This document shows positions 9,001 to 15,969 of a stretch of 25,373 nucleotides of DNA, one piece after another. The stretch spans positions 1 through 25,373 of IMG/VR virus record IMGVR_UViG_3300030090_004549; one strand, given 5' to 3'. The first letter of the stretch is position 1. Each line of letters starts with the position of its first letter. The position numbers and the translations under genes are program-made. The notes under the pieces are model-generated. The model searched no databases, was not told where the DNA came from, and saw only the letters and a list, made by a program, of their open reading frames with translations. The DNA comes from a virus.

Positions 9001-10792
9001 AATCAAAAGCTTCAAAAATAAGGCCTTTTGCTTTTTGTATAAGACCTGCTTTTTCTTGCTTTTCCATTAATTGACGACGTACATCAACAGATTTTTTAAC
9101 ATCACCTTCTTTTAAAGGTGTTGTTGTTTTATCAGCATAACTATCGTAAATAGCGTCTATTTGTTCTTTTATATCTTTTACTTTTGTAGGTCTACCTAAA
9201 ACCTCAACTAATTTAGCTCCTTTTTCTTTAGCTGTATCTAAAGCGGTTTCTAAAATGTATAATAAGTTTCTATCTGTTTCTGATATAATGTGTTTACCAG
9301 TTTTTGGATCTCTTGGTAATGCGTTCTCTTTTTGAGCAGCTTTTCTTCTAGAATTATATTCTTTTTCTAGTACAGGATCGTTTTTAATATTTATACCAGA
9401 AGTAACTATATCAGCGTTGCTTCTATTTGGATCAGATAAAATCTCCCATATATCGTTTCTACTAACTGGGCTATCGTTAATTTCATAAACAGGTGGATTA
9501 ATAACTTGGTTATAAACAGACAGAGCAGTTACAGGTCCACCACCAGTTGCTTCTAAAAATAATTCTTTTGGATCAGACTCTTCACCAATAACTTTTTGAC
9601 TTAAATATTCACCAGTAGCTCCACCAGTGCCTTCTGCCACAAAAGCAGCGCCTGTCATTACTAAAGGCCTGGTAGTTAGCTTTGCGGCTGGTAGTGTTGT
9701 CATTGTAACGGCTTTACCAAAACCAAGAGTTGCGGCACTTACAAGAGTATCAACAGCAGCTATAGTAACACCTTTAGTGATAGCTTTAGTTCTTATTTCT
9801 CTTAATTTTTCAGGATTTTCTTTTACAAACTTTTCAAAGTTTTTATAAGTAAACTTCATACCAAGCTTGTTCATTTCTTCACGTATTAACTCTCCAACTT
9901 TTCCTGTCGCTTCTAACGCGCCACCAACACCACCCATCAAACCACCAAAAGCACCAGATACAGCACCTACTGTACCAGTTGCTAAAGCACCAGGCCCTGT
10001 AATAGCACCAATTCCAGCACCAACACCAAAACCAACAGCCGCCCCAGTCCCAGCTCCTGCTAAAGCCCAAGATAAACCTTCCTTTTGAGTAAGTCCCACT
10101 ACCATACTAGAAATAGAACTAGCAAACGTTTCAAACATTAACGTAGGACTCATTCCAGATAAAGCGTCCATTGCATCAAAAGTACCGTTTTCAGTAATTG
10201 GGTTCCTAGAGTTCATATAAACAATCATCTCATCGCTCATACCATACTCACTTTGTCTTTCTATTGCTTCAAAAAGTCTTTTTTGTTCACCCGGTGTTAA
10301 CTTACGATTTTTAACTTTAAATGCTAAAGCCAAATCATCCATGTCTAAAGCTTGCATTACGCCTTTTTTACCTCCTCTATAAAAATCTGAAACAAAATCA
10401 GTAAGTTGGTTTTTACCTAATAGTGTTTCTGCCCAAGTATTTTTTTCTTGAGTTCCTCTTTCACCTACCTTCCACCAGTCTACAAAACCTTTCCAAGTAC
10501 TTAACGTAAAAGGATCATCTTTATATTTTTCGGCTAAAGCTTTTTGCTGCTTTATACGATCTTCCCTCATGTCAAAGGTTTCAATTAATTTACCAGGATG
10601 ATCAAGCACAAAACTATCTATGTTTTGATTTTCAACATAATAAACCATATTACCCACATAAAGTTTTTGTGAACCACCACCTTCGCCACCTCTTAAATAA
10701 ACAGCAGTAGGATTATCTTTTTGAAATTTTTCTACTTCATTTGGCTGTATTTCATATGTAGCTCCAGTTTCTGGTATTTGAAATATATACAT
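3032..10792 (-). CDS. Giant internal virion (gp16-like) protein with peptidase and HAD domains
   Basis: The protein has 2586 residues, about twice T7 gp16. Visible order: a small N-terminal domain (1-75); a glycine-rich hydrophobic segment (240-294), suited to membrane insertion; a zinc-peptidase-like motif H650-E-V-F-H654 with Glu712 as possible third ligand; and charged, helical linkers. A HAD phosphatase-like domain follows (about 1602-1765), with DFDET at 1606-1610, TARP at 1685-1688 and DD at 1741-1742. A large helical core (about 1800-2270) includes a TM-like stretch near 2245-2270. Two helical repeats of about 46 residues end the protein (2471-2516, 2534-2580). The motif Q-[FYL]-S-[KR]-T occurs at 794, 1202, 1594 and 1769, near domain borders. 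It follows 300- and 865-residue proteins in the same order as T7 gp14, gp15 and gp16, so I infer a DNA-ejection protein that crosses the envelope. The core resembles, from memory, uvMED phage giant proteins. Enzyme activity is untested. Confidence 0.85.
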   Translation of the reverse strand: MYIFQIPETGATYEIQPNEVEKFQKDNPTAVYLRGGEGGGSQKLYVGNMVYYVENQNIDSFVLDHPGKLIETFDMREDRIKQQKALAEKYKDDPFTLSTWKGFVDWWKVGERGTQEKNTWAETLLGKNQLTDFVSDFYRGGKKGVMQALDMDDLALAFKVKNRKLTPGEQKRLFEAIERQSEYGMSDEMIVYMNSRNPITENGTFDAMDALSGMSPTLMFETFASSISSMVVGLTQKEGLSWALAGAGTGAAVGFGVGAGIGAITGPGALATGTVGAVSGAFGGLMGGVGGALEATGKVGELIREEMNKLGMKFTYKNFEKFVKENPEKLREIRTKAITKGVTIAAVDTLVSAATLGFGKAVTMTTLPAAKLTTRPLVMTGAAFVAEGTGGATGEYLSQKVIGEESDPKELFLEATGGGPVTALSVYNQVINPPVYEINDSPVSRNDIWEILSDPNRSNADIVTSGINIKNDPVLEKEYNSRRKAAQKENALPRDPKTGKHIISETDRNLLYILETALDTAKEKGAKLVEVLGRPTKVKDIKEQIDAIYDSYADKTTTPLKEGDVKKSVDVRRQLMEKQEKAGLIQKAKGLIFEAFDFSDAFNTAVSKKLGEGAIIEYEGAEGIKFEDGTVFIDRERAVEVGAYERVGSHEVFHNITDNKFYNLSTKKKKELITNFKKVLKSKLDKKTYRQVEKAVDDDSKGRGISSDVNVEWFNKFSDQVADRGKYYKKRTSLLQKLIPFYNKAIRENTDYKNFEFNNAESMFNFLENFAKDVRAGRDISYAEQFIDTGGKTQLSRTELVSDINKMQQGAKTREQFLKPNIFNKIYSSIIKDGGAINNYIKSLRLSPEQTEETIDRVADRLMNFNPAAQRKTDTGEPITLGEFIMANVGFGKLDAAKKLATEAAKTKQEKSIDAAKRTKEGERTFDIEDTDATEQQDIEEQDISPQAEARRKAKADLDKKPKTSKLRKTLGIETGSEAYNTVLETARKVLLRAYDTGRSVRNIQIALKKEANAYIFKQVKNMLGVGAKYIPTISKLRVEIINSMFTADLVQMERNVPDNEKVFTRFVRKLTRVEDVQNAIDQNLLQPSEINKIKKGQAVNLYEKVVQVEGDQKQQDNFVAFFDQPLKNPITGVRSGLKGTRKDQLTTYLANSLTLDAVMQVAQETEVAEKRQQIAELKGETIDDTDIQNLSVVIGRNPNVQFSRTQILDGLANNILNVLNDIKTNKTSLDKVVEKDGKNYSLKIKFKKIFEKGQREHSKKDKDLAAEKIYKIVKANEHAEIVDDPVLEQKLVSDIVKLGKKGEKLNLGNAFEYRIKNIISKYTKVLNKTKLKLKGDVYIPLLKAITLGIEVKLHKARGVSQLVSFKLEGNKIIVTYPSVFGGGNVKNPTIDPNTNRLFDDIMADLLIDQYEQLQADLKKAGLGDIVNFELNENQRQWLTDNGRSKYYTTTEVTLDHVMNAYSSGKYGKAPQGMIQIGNKFFRMVTNNEKLNKTTSKIKNDWNIANPDNIIEDLDLKDKNGKITLQARMVLGKNGKVQFRVEPLLNEKEFVDTTASLLDEKFTKAFIESAKETANKEIGVNLSKSVENARQTVQYSKTSRGMSTFDFDETLIDKGKNFIIAKKGDKTIKITSGEWPIQGPDLAEQGYTFDFSDFVKVRGGIEGPLLQKMRNQIKKFGPSNVFVLTARPPESASAIQGWLKSKGINIPLKNITGLGDSTGQAKAVWMLNKFAEGYNDMYFVDDALSNVKAVKQVLDQLDIKSKVQQVRVQFSKTLDTDFNNILEDIAGIDSKKRFSDAKARKRGAGKGRFRLFVPPSHEDFVGLLYNFIGRSKKGNEHRDFFERALIKPLNKAYRELNRAKQAIANDYRALIKAMPKVRKRLGEKILDGDFTVEDSIRVYLWDKFGFEIPGLSKTDQAQLVNFIKNDTTLQNFADIVGEISRMKEGYVQPGDSWEISNIKYDLVDATGRVGRAKFFAEYQENADIIFSSENINKIRAIFGDNFVEALQDMLYVNKTGSNRPTGNNRIVNAWLDWINGSVGATMFFNIRSALLQQLSFVNFINFADNNIFKAAKAFANQKQFWADFAALFNSDFLKQRRSGAAFDVNASEIAREVASSRNPVRAAIKYILNLGFLPTQMGDSFAIAIGGASFYRNRINTYIKQGLTKAEATEKAFNDFMEVAEATQQSSRPDMVSQQQRSTLGRLILAFQNVTSQYVRLIKKSSLDLVNRRISPPYTTQKQSDMANISKIIYYGAVQSVIFYGLQTALFAMMFDDDEKDEDFFKTKKDRVINGTLDNILKGMGVGGAVISTLKNYAIKLVDNQKSKEFFKTPAWEELLQISPPIGIKIRKLRSAERSLDWNKDAIKEMSLLDIENPLWQMTTTFIEGLTNIPLARLHRKMQNISAGLDNQNAWWQRVAVLAGWSKWDVGIENKSLQEARQRVKENQKQINKETKLKKKYPGKTKQEIDILETEKTIYDLNKREQERILQQNGLNPKNYKLEKDRVDAIMKLRDKNKNKIDKQVSDIQNYVPDKSEQREIDLFKMNKNEQVNMLMNLGLSPSQIKELKYEEDRVKKIIELENKRKSKNR
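3035..3382 (-). repeat. C-terminal duplicated helical module of the giant protein
   Basis: Residues 2471-2516 and 2534-2580 align with each other: E-x(2)-[IL]-[FY]-x(2)-N-K-[RN]-E-Q-x(4)-[LM], then G-L-[NS]-P-x(6)-L, and then [EK]-D-R-V-x(2)-I-[IM]-[EK]-L. The copies are clear at protein level and strongly diverged in DNA, so this is an ancient duplication. The sequence is highly charged and predicted helical. It could mediate oligomerisation of the ejection tube or bind a partner protein. Confidence 0.6.
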
Positions 10793-10795
10793 ATT

Positions 10796-13393
10796 TTAAT
10801 TTCCTATTATTGAATATTTGTTGCCTTTTTTCTCAATTCTTTGTTTTGAAAAATGCTGCGTGTATCTATAGCTTAACATCCACTCGCGTTCCATTGCCGA
10901 AATAATTTTGTTTTCATCTGATTTTCTACTGTCACTACTAGATCTATCAGTTGTAAATGTTCCTACTTTTCTTTTAGTACCTGTTACATCTTGGAAATAA
11001 ACAGTTAAATCGTCATCTGTATCATTAAAACTAAAAGTAAAACCAAGAGCTCCATAAGCTTTTTTCATACGATTTAACACTATATCGTTGTCATTATAAT
11101 CCATTATATATTTTCCAGCATCGTTTTCTCTTCTAATCCAATCAAAATCTACATTTCCTAAACTATCCATCTGTAATCCTTTAACTTTGTTTAACTTATA
11201 AATTTTATAACCATAGCTATATTGGTCAAACTGTTTAATATTTGATGAAACTGTACCCATAGCACCTCCAGTTCCTGCATCAAATGCTTCTATTATACGT
11301 TGATATGCCGCAACCTTTGCAGGGTCGTTACTATCTGCATTAAAATCAGATAGAACCCATATTTTTTCGTCACTATCCCATTCATAAAGCATATTATTTG
11401 TTCCTAATTTAAATGTTTTATCTTTGTATGTACTTTCACTTTTTATAAAACCACTTTTTTCGTATTTTTTCTTTCTTACATCCTTAGTATCGTTATCTAT
11501 TATAAGTTTTAAATTTTCACCAGTAATACCTATTTCACCAGTTTCTAACGAAATACCATTTAATGAATTTTCAATAGTATAAGGTTGAACTCCACGAGAA
11601 CCCCAGTCATAAACAACAGCATTATCTTGAAGCGTTGATCCTAATTGACTGTTTAAAATAGCAGTACTTCCAGTTCCTGTGCCAGTACCAGTACCAGTAC
11701 CAGTACCAGTTCCTGTGCCAGTGGGTGTCCCAACAACTTTAGATTTTTTACCTTCTGTAATTTGTGTGTCAATTTCTTTTTTATACCACTCCATAAACTG
11801 AGTCTGTAAAGTGTCTTGACCACCTTTACCGTTATTATACATTTGCGTAACATCATCAGCTCTCATTAACTCTATCTTTTCTGCTATTTCTTCTTCTGAC
11901 AAGTCTGAACCATAATGATTTTTTATAACTTGCTCCATAAAGCTATCTGTATTAATACCATTATAGATACTATCAGGATCATTACGAAGACCATCAAATA
12001 TTAAAGATTTTATACCATCTGGTCCAATGTTATTTAATTCAAATATTTGCTGCTTAATTAATGTGTTATACATAGGATCATCTACGCCTACGCCTTGATT
12101 TATAAGTTCTTGAGCATTACCTCTTATCAATATATCTTGATTAACAGCTTTACTATTTATCATTGTAGGACCATCACCTATTTGTGATAAATCTATAACT
12201 CTTGTTTCACCAACACCTGTAGTCGTAGTAGTTCTATATTTTTCAGCGTCTTCTTCCGTCATATACTTATCAAGATGTTGTTCGTTTAACTCACCTCTAA
12301 CTTTTAAATATTTTTTAAAAGCCTCTCTTGTTTTAGGCCCAAATTTACCATCTACTTCAAGTGCGTTACCATCGTTGTCTGTAATACCAAGAGTGTTAAG
12401 TGATTGTTGAATGCTTTTTGCGCCTGATTCAGAATAAACGTCTCCTGGGTCGTTACCATCAGGATTTTGATCACCATACCAGTGTAATGTACTCAAAGCG
12501 TCAGCTCTTTTATATTGTTCACTGTTTTCATCATCACCTCTACTGTTCATTAAAACACTATGAGTTTCATCGTCATAAACATTTTCACCTCCTCCAGTAT
12601 TATCATCAGGTATATTATAAGTGTTTCTAGTTGTACCTTTTTCGTCAGTCCAAACTAAATTACCATCTTGGATTTTTATATTTTTACCATTGCTAGTGTA
12701 AATATCTCTCCACATGTTTGCAGTAGTTTCATCCATACCTCTACTCCATTGCGATTCGTCCGTGCCAGCATTCCTTATTTCTAATAACTTTTTATTTACT
12801 TCATCGAATTTAACTATAGTTTTTTGATTTTTCTCTACTCTCTTTTTTATCTCATCATACCTCTCATCCATAGGATTCAAACGAGATAACTGTCTTAAGT
12901 CTTCTTTGTTTGCGTTACTTATATTTTTTATTTCATCCGAAACAGGCATAGGATTACCACTTTGATCACCAAATATAGTAGTATCATCAAACTCTGGCAT
13001 ACGATTTTTTAACAAAGTAAATCTAGCCATAGCTGCAGCCTCACGTTTTTTTATTAAATCTAATGTGGGTAATAATAAATTACTTAGATTTTTTTGTGTA
13101 CGTAAAAAATCACCTTCACCTCTAGCTCTGTACATAGCAGCTTGTTTGCTATAAACATCTGTACCGGTTGGTTTTTCTATTTGTGCAATGTAACTATCAA
13201 TAGCTGAATTATTAACTTTTTTACCAGTTAAAGCACCAGCACCAACACCTAAAGCTTGATCTGTAGCAAAAGTAGCTTTTTGTTGAACATCAAAAAGTTT
13301 ATCTTTATCTAAGCCTAAAGTTTTTAGTTCTTCAGCTGATAAATCCATAGCTTTATCTATGTCTAAGTTTTCTAAATTTATTTCGTCTGCCAT
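10796..13393 (-). CDS. Internal virion (gp15-like) protein with peptidoglycan-binding-like domain
   Basis: The protein has 865 residues and is mostly hydrophilic, Asp/Asn/Lys-rich and without a signal peptide or TM. Residues about 322-365 match the PG_binding_1 pattern: S-I-Q-Q-S-L-N-T-L-G at 327-336, then VDGKFGPKTREAFKKY at 347-362, the classic D-G-x-F-G-x-x-T core. This suggests binding to the cell wall during DNA injection or lysis. No lytic catalytic domain was recognised beside it. Residues about 556-575 are a pure Gly-Thr dipeptide linker encoded by a hexanucleotide repeat, separating N- and C-terminal halves. Position and size match the second of three T7-type core proteins (gp15, 747 residues in T7); the sequence itself does not show homology to gp15 that I can see. 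It starts with ATG 17 bp after the previous gene's stop and ends 3 bp before the giant gene. The structural call is inference from context. Confidence 0.75.
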   Translation of the reverse strand: MADEINLENLDIDKAMDLSAEELKTLGLDKDKLFDVQQKATFATDQALGVGAGALTGKKVNNSAIDSYIAQIEKPTGTDVYSKQAAMYRARGEGDFLRTQKNLSNLLLPTLDLIKKREAAAMARFTLLKNRMPEFDDTTIFGDQSGNPMPVSDEIKNISNANKEDLRQLSRLNPMDERYDEIKKRVEKNQKTIVKFDEVNKKLLEIRNAGTDESQWSRGMDETTANMWRDIYTSNGKNIKIQDGNLVWTDEKGTTRNTYNIPDDNTGGGENVYDDETHSVLMNSRGDDENSEQYKRADALSTLHWYGDQNPDGNDPGDVYSESGAKSIQQSLNTLGITDNDGNALEVDGKFGPKTREAFKKYLKVRGELNEQHLDKYMTEEDAEKYRTTTTTGVGETRVIDLSQIGDGPTMINSKAVNQDILIRGNAQELINQGVGVDDPMYNTLIKQQIFELNNIGPDGIKSLIFDGLRNDPDSIYNGINTDSFMEQVIKNHYGSDLSEEEIAEKIELMRADDVTQMYNNGKGGQDTLQTQFMEWYKKEIDTQITEGKKSKVVGTPTGTGTGTGTGTGTGTGTGSTAILNSQLGSTLQDNAVVYDWGSRGVQPYTIENSLNGISLETGEIGITGENLKLIIDNDTKDVRKKKYEKSGFIKSESTYKDKTFKLGTNNMLYEWDSDEKIWVLSDFNADSNDPAKVAAYQRIIEAFDAGTGGAMGTVSSNIKQFDQYSYGYKIYKLNKVKGLQMDSLGNVDFDWIRRENDAGKYIMDYNDNDIVLNRMKKAYGALGFTFSFNDTDDDLTVYFQDVTGTKRKVGTFTTDRSSSDSRKSDENKIISAMEREWMLSYRYTQHFSKQRIEKKGNKYSIIGN
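11670..11717 (-). repeat. Hexanucleotide microsatellite encoding a (Gly-Thr)n linker
   Basis: On the plus strand CCAGTA is repeated four times without change (11682-11705), flanked on both sides by the identical 12-mer CCAGTTCCTGTG (11670-11681 and 11706-11717). The minus strand encodes alternating Thr and Gly. Because the unit is 6 bp, slippage changes linker length by whole dipeptides and does not break the frame. Mirror-like flanking 12-mers suggest expansion within a pre-existing repeat. A length-variable flexible linker between virion-protein domains is the simplest reading. Confidence 0.9.
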
Positions 13394-13410
13394 AATTTAA
13401 TTTTTAATAT

Positions 13411-14313
13411 TTATCTTTCTAAATAATCTGGTAAACCAGGTATACCACCTTCGTCTGGTAAATTTACATTATAACCTGTTGAAGGACTTATACCATAACT
13501 CGGATTGGTGCCAAATCTTCCACCACTTAAACTAAACAAATCATCACCAAACATACCTGATCTCATGCCTCCTGGCGCATATAATCCAGCAATACCAGCC
13601 GCGGCAGAACCTAAACCACCATAAAATTGTGCCCTAGCAGTTTGTCTAGCTTTATCAGCAGCCATTTTTCTATCTAAACTTAAACCAAATAAAGCTTGTG
13701 TTCTAGCGTTTTCCTGACTTCTTCTAATTCTTTCTCCTTCAGCTTGAAGCATATCTAATTTTCCTTTTGCTCCGGCTTTCATTTTATCAACACCAAACTG
13801 ACCAGTTCTTTTTTGTTGTTCACCTTTTATTCTAGCTAGCTCATTAGCTCTTTCTTGTCTACCTATATCAAGAGAAGCTTGACGTGCTTGTTTAGAAGAT
13901 ATATTAGACATTGCTTGAGCAAGTCCAGCTACACCAGAGCCACCAGCAACACCTCTATACTGCTGCATTAAATTAGCTTGAGACTGTTGTTGTTGTTCTC
14001 TTAAAAAATCTGCTGCTTGCGTATTTACACCTAAGTCTTCATATAAGTTTTCGGCATAAGGGTTTTGTAAACCAGCATATGGGTTTGTTAAATTTGCATA
14101 TGGATTTACATATTGTATACTTTCAAAAGCTTCTCTTCTTCTTTGCAACTCTGCGGCTGCTGCTTTTTGCTCTCTTCTTCTTCTTCTAGAACCAAACAAA
14201 CTACCAATAGCACCAATTATACCTGGAGCTGCAGCCATACCTATTTGATATAACGCTGGATTTTTTAATGGTGAAGCTTTCTTAAAAGGAGATCTATATC
14301 CTACTATATTCAT
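13411..14313 (-). CDS. Internal virion (gp14-like) protein
   Basis: The protein has 300 residues. A short basic N-terminus (YRSPFKKASPLKNP) leads to a hydrophobic Ala/Gly segment at about 24-41 and then a run of five Arg (43-47). A repeated N-P-Y-A motif follows (NPYANL, NPYAGL, NPYAEN; about 70-92). The centre (about 95-235) is Gln/Ala/Arg-rich and helical, with GVAGGSGVAGLAQAMSN near residue 120. The C-terminus is Gly/Ser/Pro-rich. This layout (membrane-active helix, basic patch, long amphipathic helices) fits small DNA-ejection proteins such as T7 gp14, and the gene precedes 865- and 2586-residue proteins in gp14-15-16 order. I recall close relatives in marine uncultured phages annotated as internal virion or structural proteins. 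The start is ATG after a 40-bp intergenic stretch, the second longest in the window. Confidence 0.75.
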   Translation of the reverse strand: MNIVGYRSPFKKASPLKNPALYQIGMAAAPGIIGAIGSLFGSRRRRREQKAAAAELQRRREAFESIQYVNPYANLTNPYAGLQNPYAENLYEDLGVNTQAADFLREQQQQSQANLMQQYRGVAGGSGVAGLAQAMSNISSKQARQASLDIGRQERANELARIKGEQQKRTGQFGVDKMKAGAKGKLDMLQAEGERIRRSQENARTQALFGLSLDRKMAADKARQTARAQFYGGLGSAAAGIAGLYAPGGMRSGMFGDDLFSLSGGRFGTNPSYGISPSTGYNVNLPDEGGIPGLPDYLER

Positions 14314-14353
14314 ATTCTTTGTTTTATGTATTTATAATTACACTTTTTATATT

Positions 14354-14710
14354 TTATTTACTACTTTCAGCTATTTCAGAGCCAACAGTAAACAATTCTG
14401 TTTTCTTAAATAAAAAATTACCACCAAGTTCACCTTGGCTAAACGTAGATAATTTAACTTCCGCATAGTAACCTTTTATACCTGCATTATTTTCATTAGG
14501 CTTTCTAAACATAAACAGCATGTTTTTTGGCGTAAACGATGGCGCGTTATCTACGTCAACAAAATCTACACCAACATTTATTACTTCTCCAACAAGTATA
14601 GGTGTTTGATTCGCAACATTTGTGATTTGATTGTATTGAGTCCAATATAATGTATCTCCGACTTGAACAGAAACGTTTATTGGGTTTGAAAATTTTATTC
14701 TATCTGCCAT
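14354..14710 (-). CDS. Small beta-rich structural protein
   Basis: The protein has 118 residues, no signal peptide and no TM segment. Alternating hydrophobic and polar residues (ISVQVGDTLYW type strands, VGEVINVGVDFVDVD) suggest a compact beta fold such as an OB fold or a small sandwich. It ends FTVGSEIAESSK. It lies 3 bp after the 417-residue gene and before the ejection-protein block, so it is probably a minor virion component. I recall proteins beginning KIKFxNPINVSVQ-GD at the same place in marine flavophage contigs, always described as hypothetical. No specific role can be assigned. The ATG is preceded by CATAAATT, with no Shine-Dalgarno motif. Confidence 0.75.
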   Translation of the reverse strand: MADRIKFSNPINVSVQVGDTLYWTQYNQITNVANQTPILVGEVINVGVDFVDVDNAPSFTPKNMLFMFRKPNENNAGIKGYYAEVKLSTFSQGELGGNFLFKKTELFTVGSEIAESSK

Positions 14711-14713
14711 AAT

Positions 14714-15967
14714 TTATGCTGTTGTTGCTAGTATATGTGACCTATCTATATCATAAAAAATATCCGTAGATATACTAGGAAACGTACTAATTAATATTTC
14801 TCCATTTATCAGTGTTGACGTAGAAGATCCTAAAACTTTTAAAGGAACATTATCTTTTATTTCTTGGTTTCCACCCATAGTTAACGTTAAGCCGTTTGAG
14901 CTAAGGTTTTCTATTTTGTTATTATCCTCAGTTGTATCAACTCCGGCACCAAATATTCTACTATCAATAGAAATACCACTTAAAGTATCTACAACAACAG
15001 TAGTGTTTCCAGCAGTAGTACCATTAACAACAACCGTACCAAATTGTGTAGAAGGTTCAACTGTAAAATTATTAAAAGAAAAAACACCACCTGTTGATTC
15101 TCTTATTAAATCACTACCATAAGCCCTAAAAACAACCGCTTTATTATCAGCCCAACTATGTGCACTTGACAAAGTTACAGTTTTAGTATCTGTATCTATA
15201 GCTGTAATAGTAGGAAAAGTAAGTACACCTAAACTACCACTAGTTGTTACAACACTACTTGTAATACTAATTAAACTCATGCCTATAACTAAGTTGTCTA
15301 TATTTGTTAAAACCATAGCTGTAGCACTACTACCACTACCACTTGTTGTTTTTGATTGTGAAGTAAAAAAGTCACTATCTATAGGTTGTTTATCAGCAGC
15401 TACTTTTTGAGTTTTACTTCTTGTGCTAAAACTAAACTTATAGCCAAGAGCAGTACCATCACCACTGTCTGCAATAGAATAGTCTGAAACGGTTATTATA
15501 GAATTAGCAGTTTTTCCTGAGTTACCAGTGATACTACCAACATTAGTACCTAATCCAACAAAATTTGAGGCTGTTTGATCTGAAGAAGTGCTAAACCTAA
15601 CAACTGATTCTCCTTTTTGCGTTATATCTTTTTTTAAAAAAAAACTATTTTCCCCTACTATTTCTGTGTTAAATATTGGCTCTGCAAAAACTAAAAATCT
15701 ATACTCATTACCACTACTTCCATCTGGTATTAAAATACTTGATTCGTACAAGTTAGAACTTAAAACAACATTTGAAAGTGTGTTTTCTGAGGTAAAAGTG
15801 TTTGTAAAAGTATTTGTTTCAAAATTATAAAACTTATTAGGAGAAGAGCTGTCTTTAACTTGTAAACTAAAAACAGCACCAGTATCTCCTTGTATTTTAT
15901 AACTAAGGATTGATGAAGTATTTTTTAAAAATGACTTGCCAAGAACTATGCTTTTTATTTTTTTCAT
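14714..15967 (-). CDS. Beta-rich structural protein with duplicated module
   Basis: The protein has 417 residues rich in Ser, Thr, Val, Asn and Ile, with no signal peptide or TM segment. The N-terminal domain (about 1-130) begins with strands such as SYKIQGDTGAVFSLQVKD and looks like an immunoglobulin-like or jelly-roll sandwich. Two diverged copies of a beta module follow in the C-terminal half. Each has a V-x-[LV]-T/D strand before an I-G-M-S- or I-D-S-R- turn, then a T-V-T-L-S- or L-T-L-T- strand, ending D-N-[KV]-x-[VL] ... [VA][YL]GS. Similar beta modules are usual in phage tail-associated and adsorption proteins. The gene sits just after the nozzle-like giant and is probably a tail-tip or fibre-attachment component; this is inferred from context. 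It starts with ATG 2 bp after the TAG of the previous gene. Confidence 0.75.
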   Translation of the reverse strand: MKKIKSIVLGKSFLKNTSSILSYKIQGDTGAVFSLQVKDSSSPNKFYNFETNTFTNTFTSENTLSNVVLSSNLYESSILIPDGSSGNEYRFLVFAEPIFNTEIVGENSFFLKKDITQKGESVVRFSTSSDQTASNFVGLGTNVGSITGNSGKTANSIITVSDYSIADSGDGTALGYKFSFSTRSKTQKVAADKQPIDSDFFTSQSKTTSGSGSSATAMVLTNIDNLVIGMSLISITSSVVTTSGSLGVLTFPTITAIDTDTKTVTLSSAHSWADNKAVVFRAYGSDLIRESTGGVFSFNNFTVEPSTQFGTVVVNGTTAGNTTVVVDTLSGISIDSRIFGAGVDTTEDNNKIENLSSNGLTLTMGGNQEIKDNVPLKVLGSSTSTLINGEILISTFPSISTDIFYDIDRSHILATTA

Positions 15968-15969
15968 AT

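Noticed and set aside
9879-10070. Minus-strand frame rich in Trp and Cys
   Set aside because: Out-of-frame reading of the Gly/Ala-rich segment of the giant protein; composition is an artefact of GG-containing codons.
11653-11856. Alternative minus-strand frame through the Gly-Thr repeat
   Set aside because: It overlaps a well-supported gene and its Leu-Val run is only the frame-shifted microsatellite.
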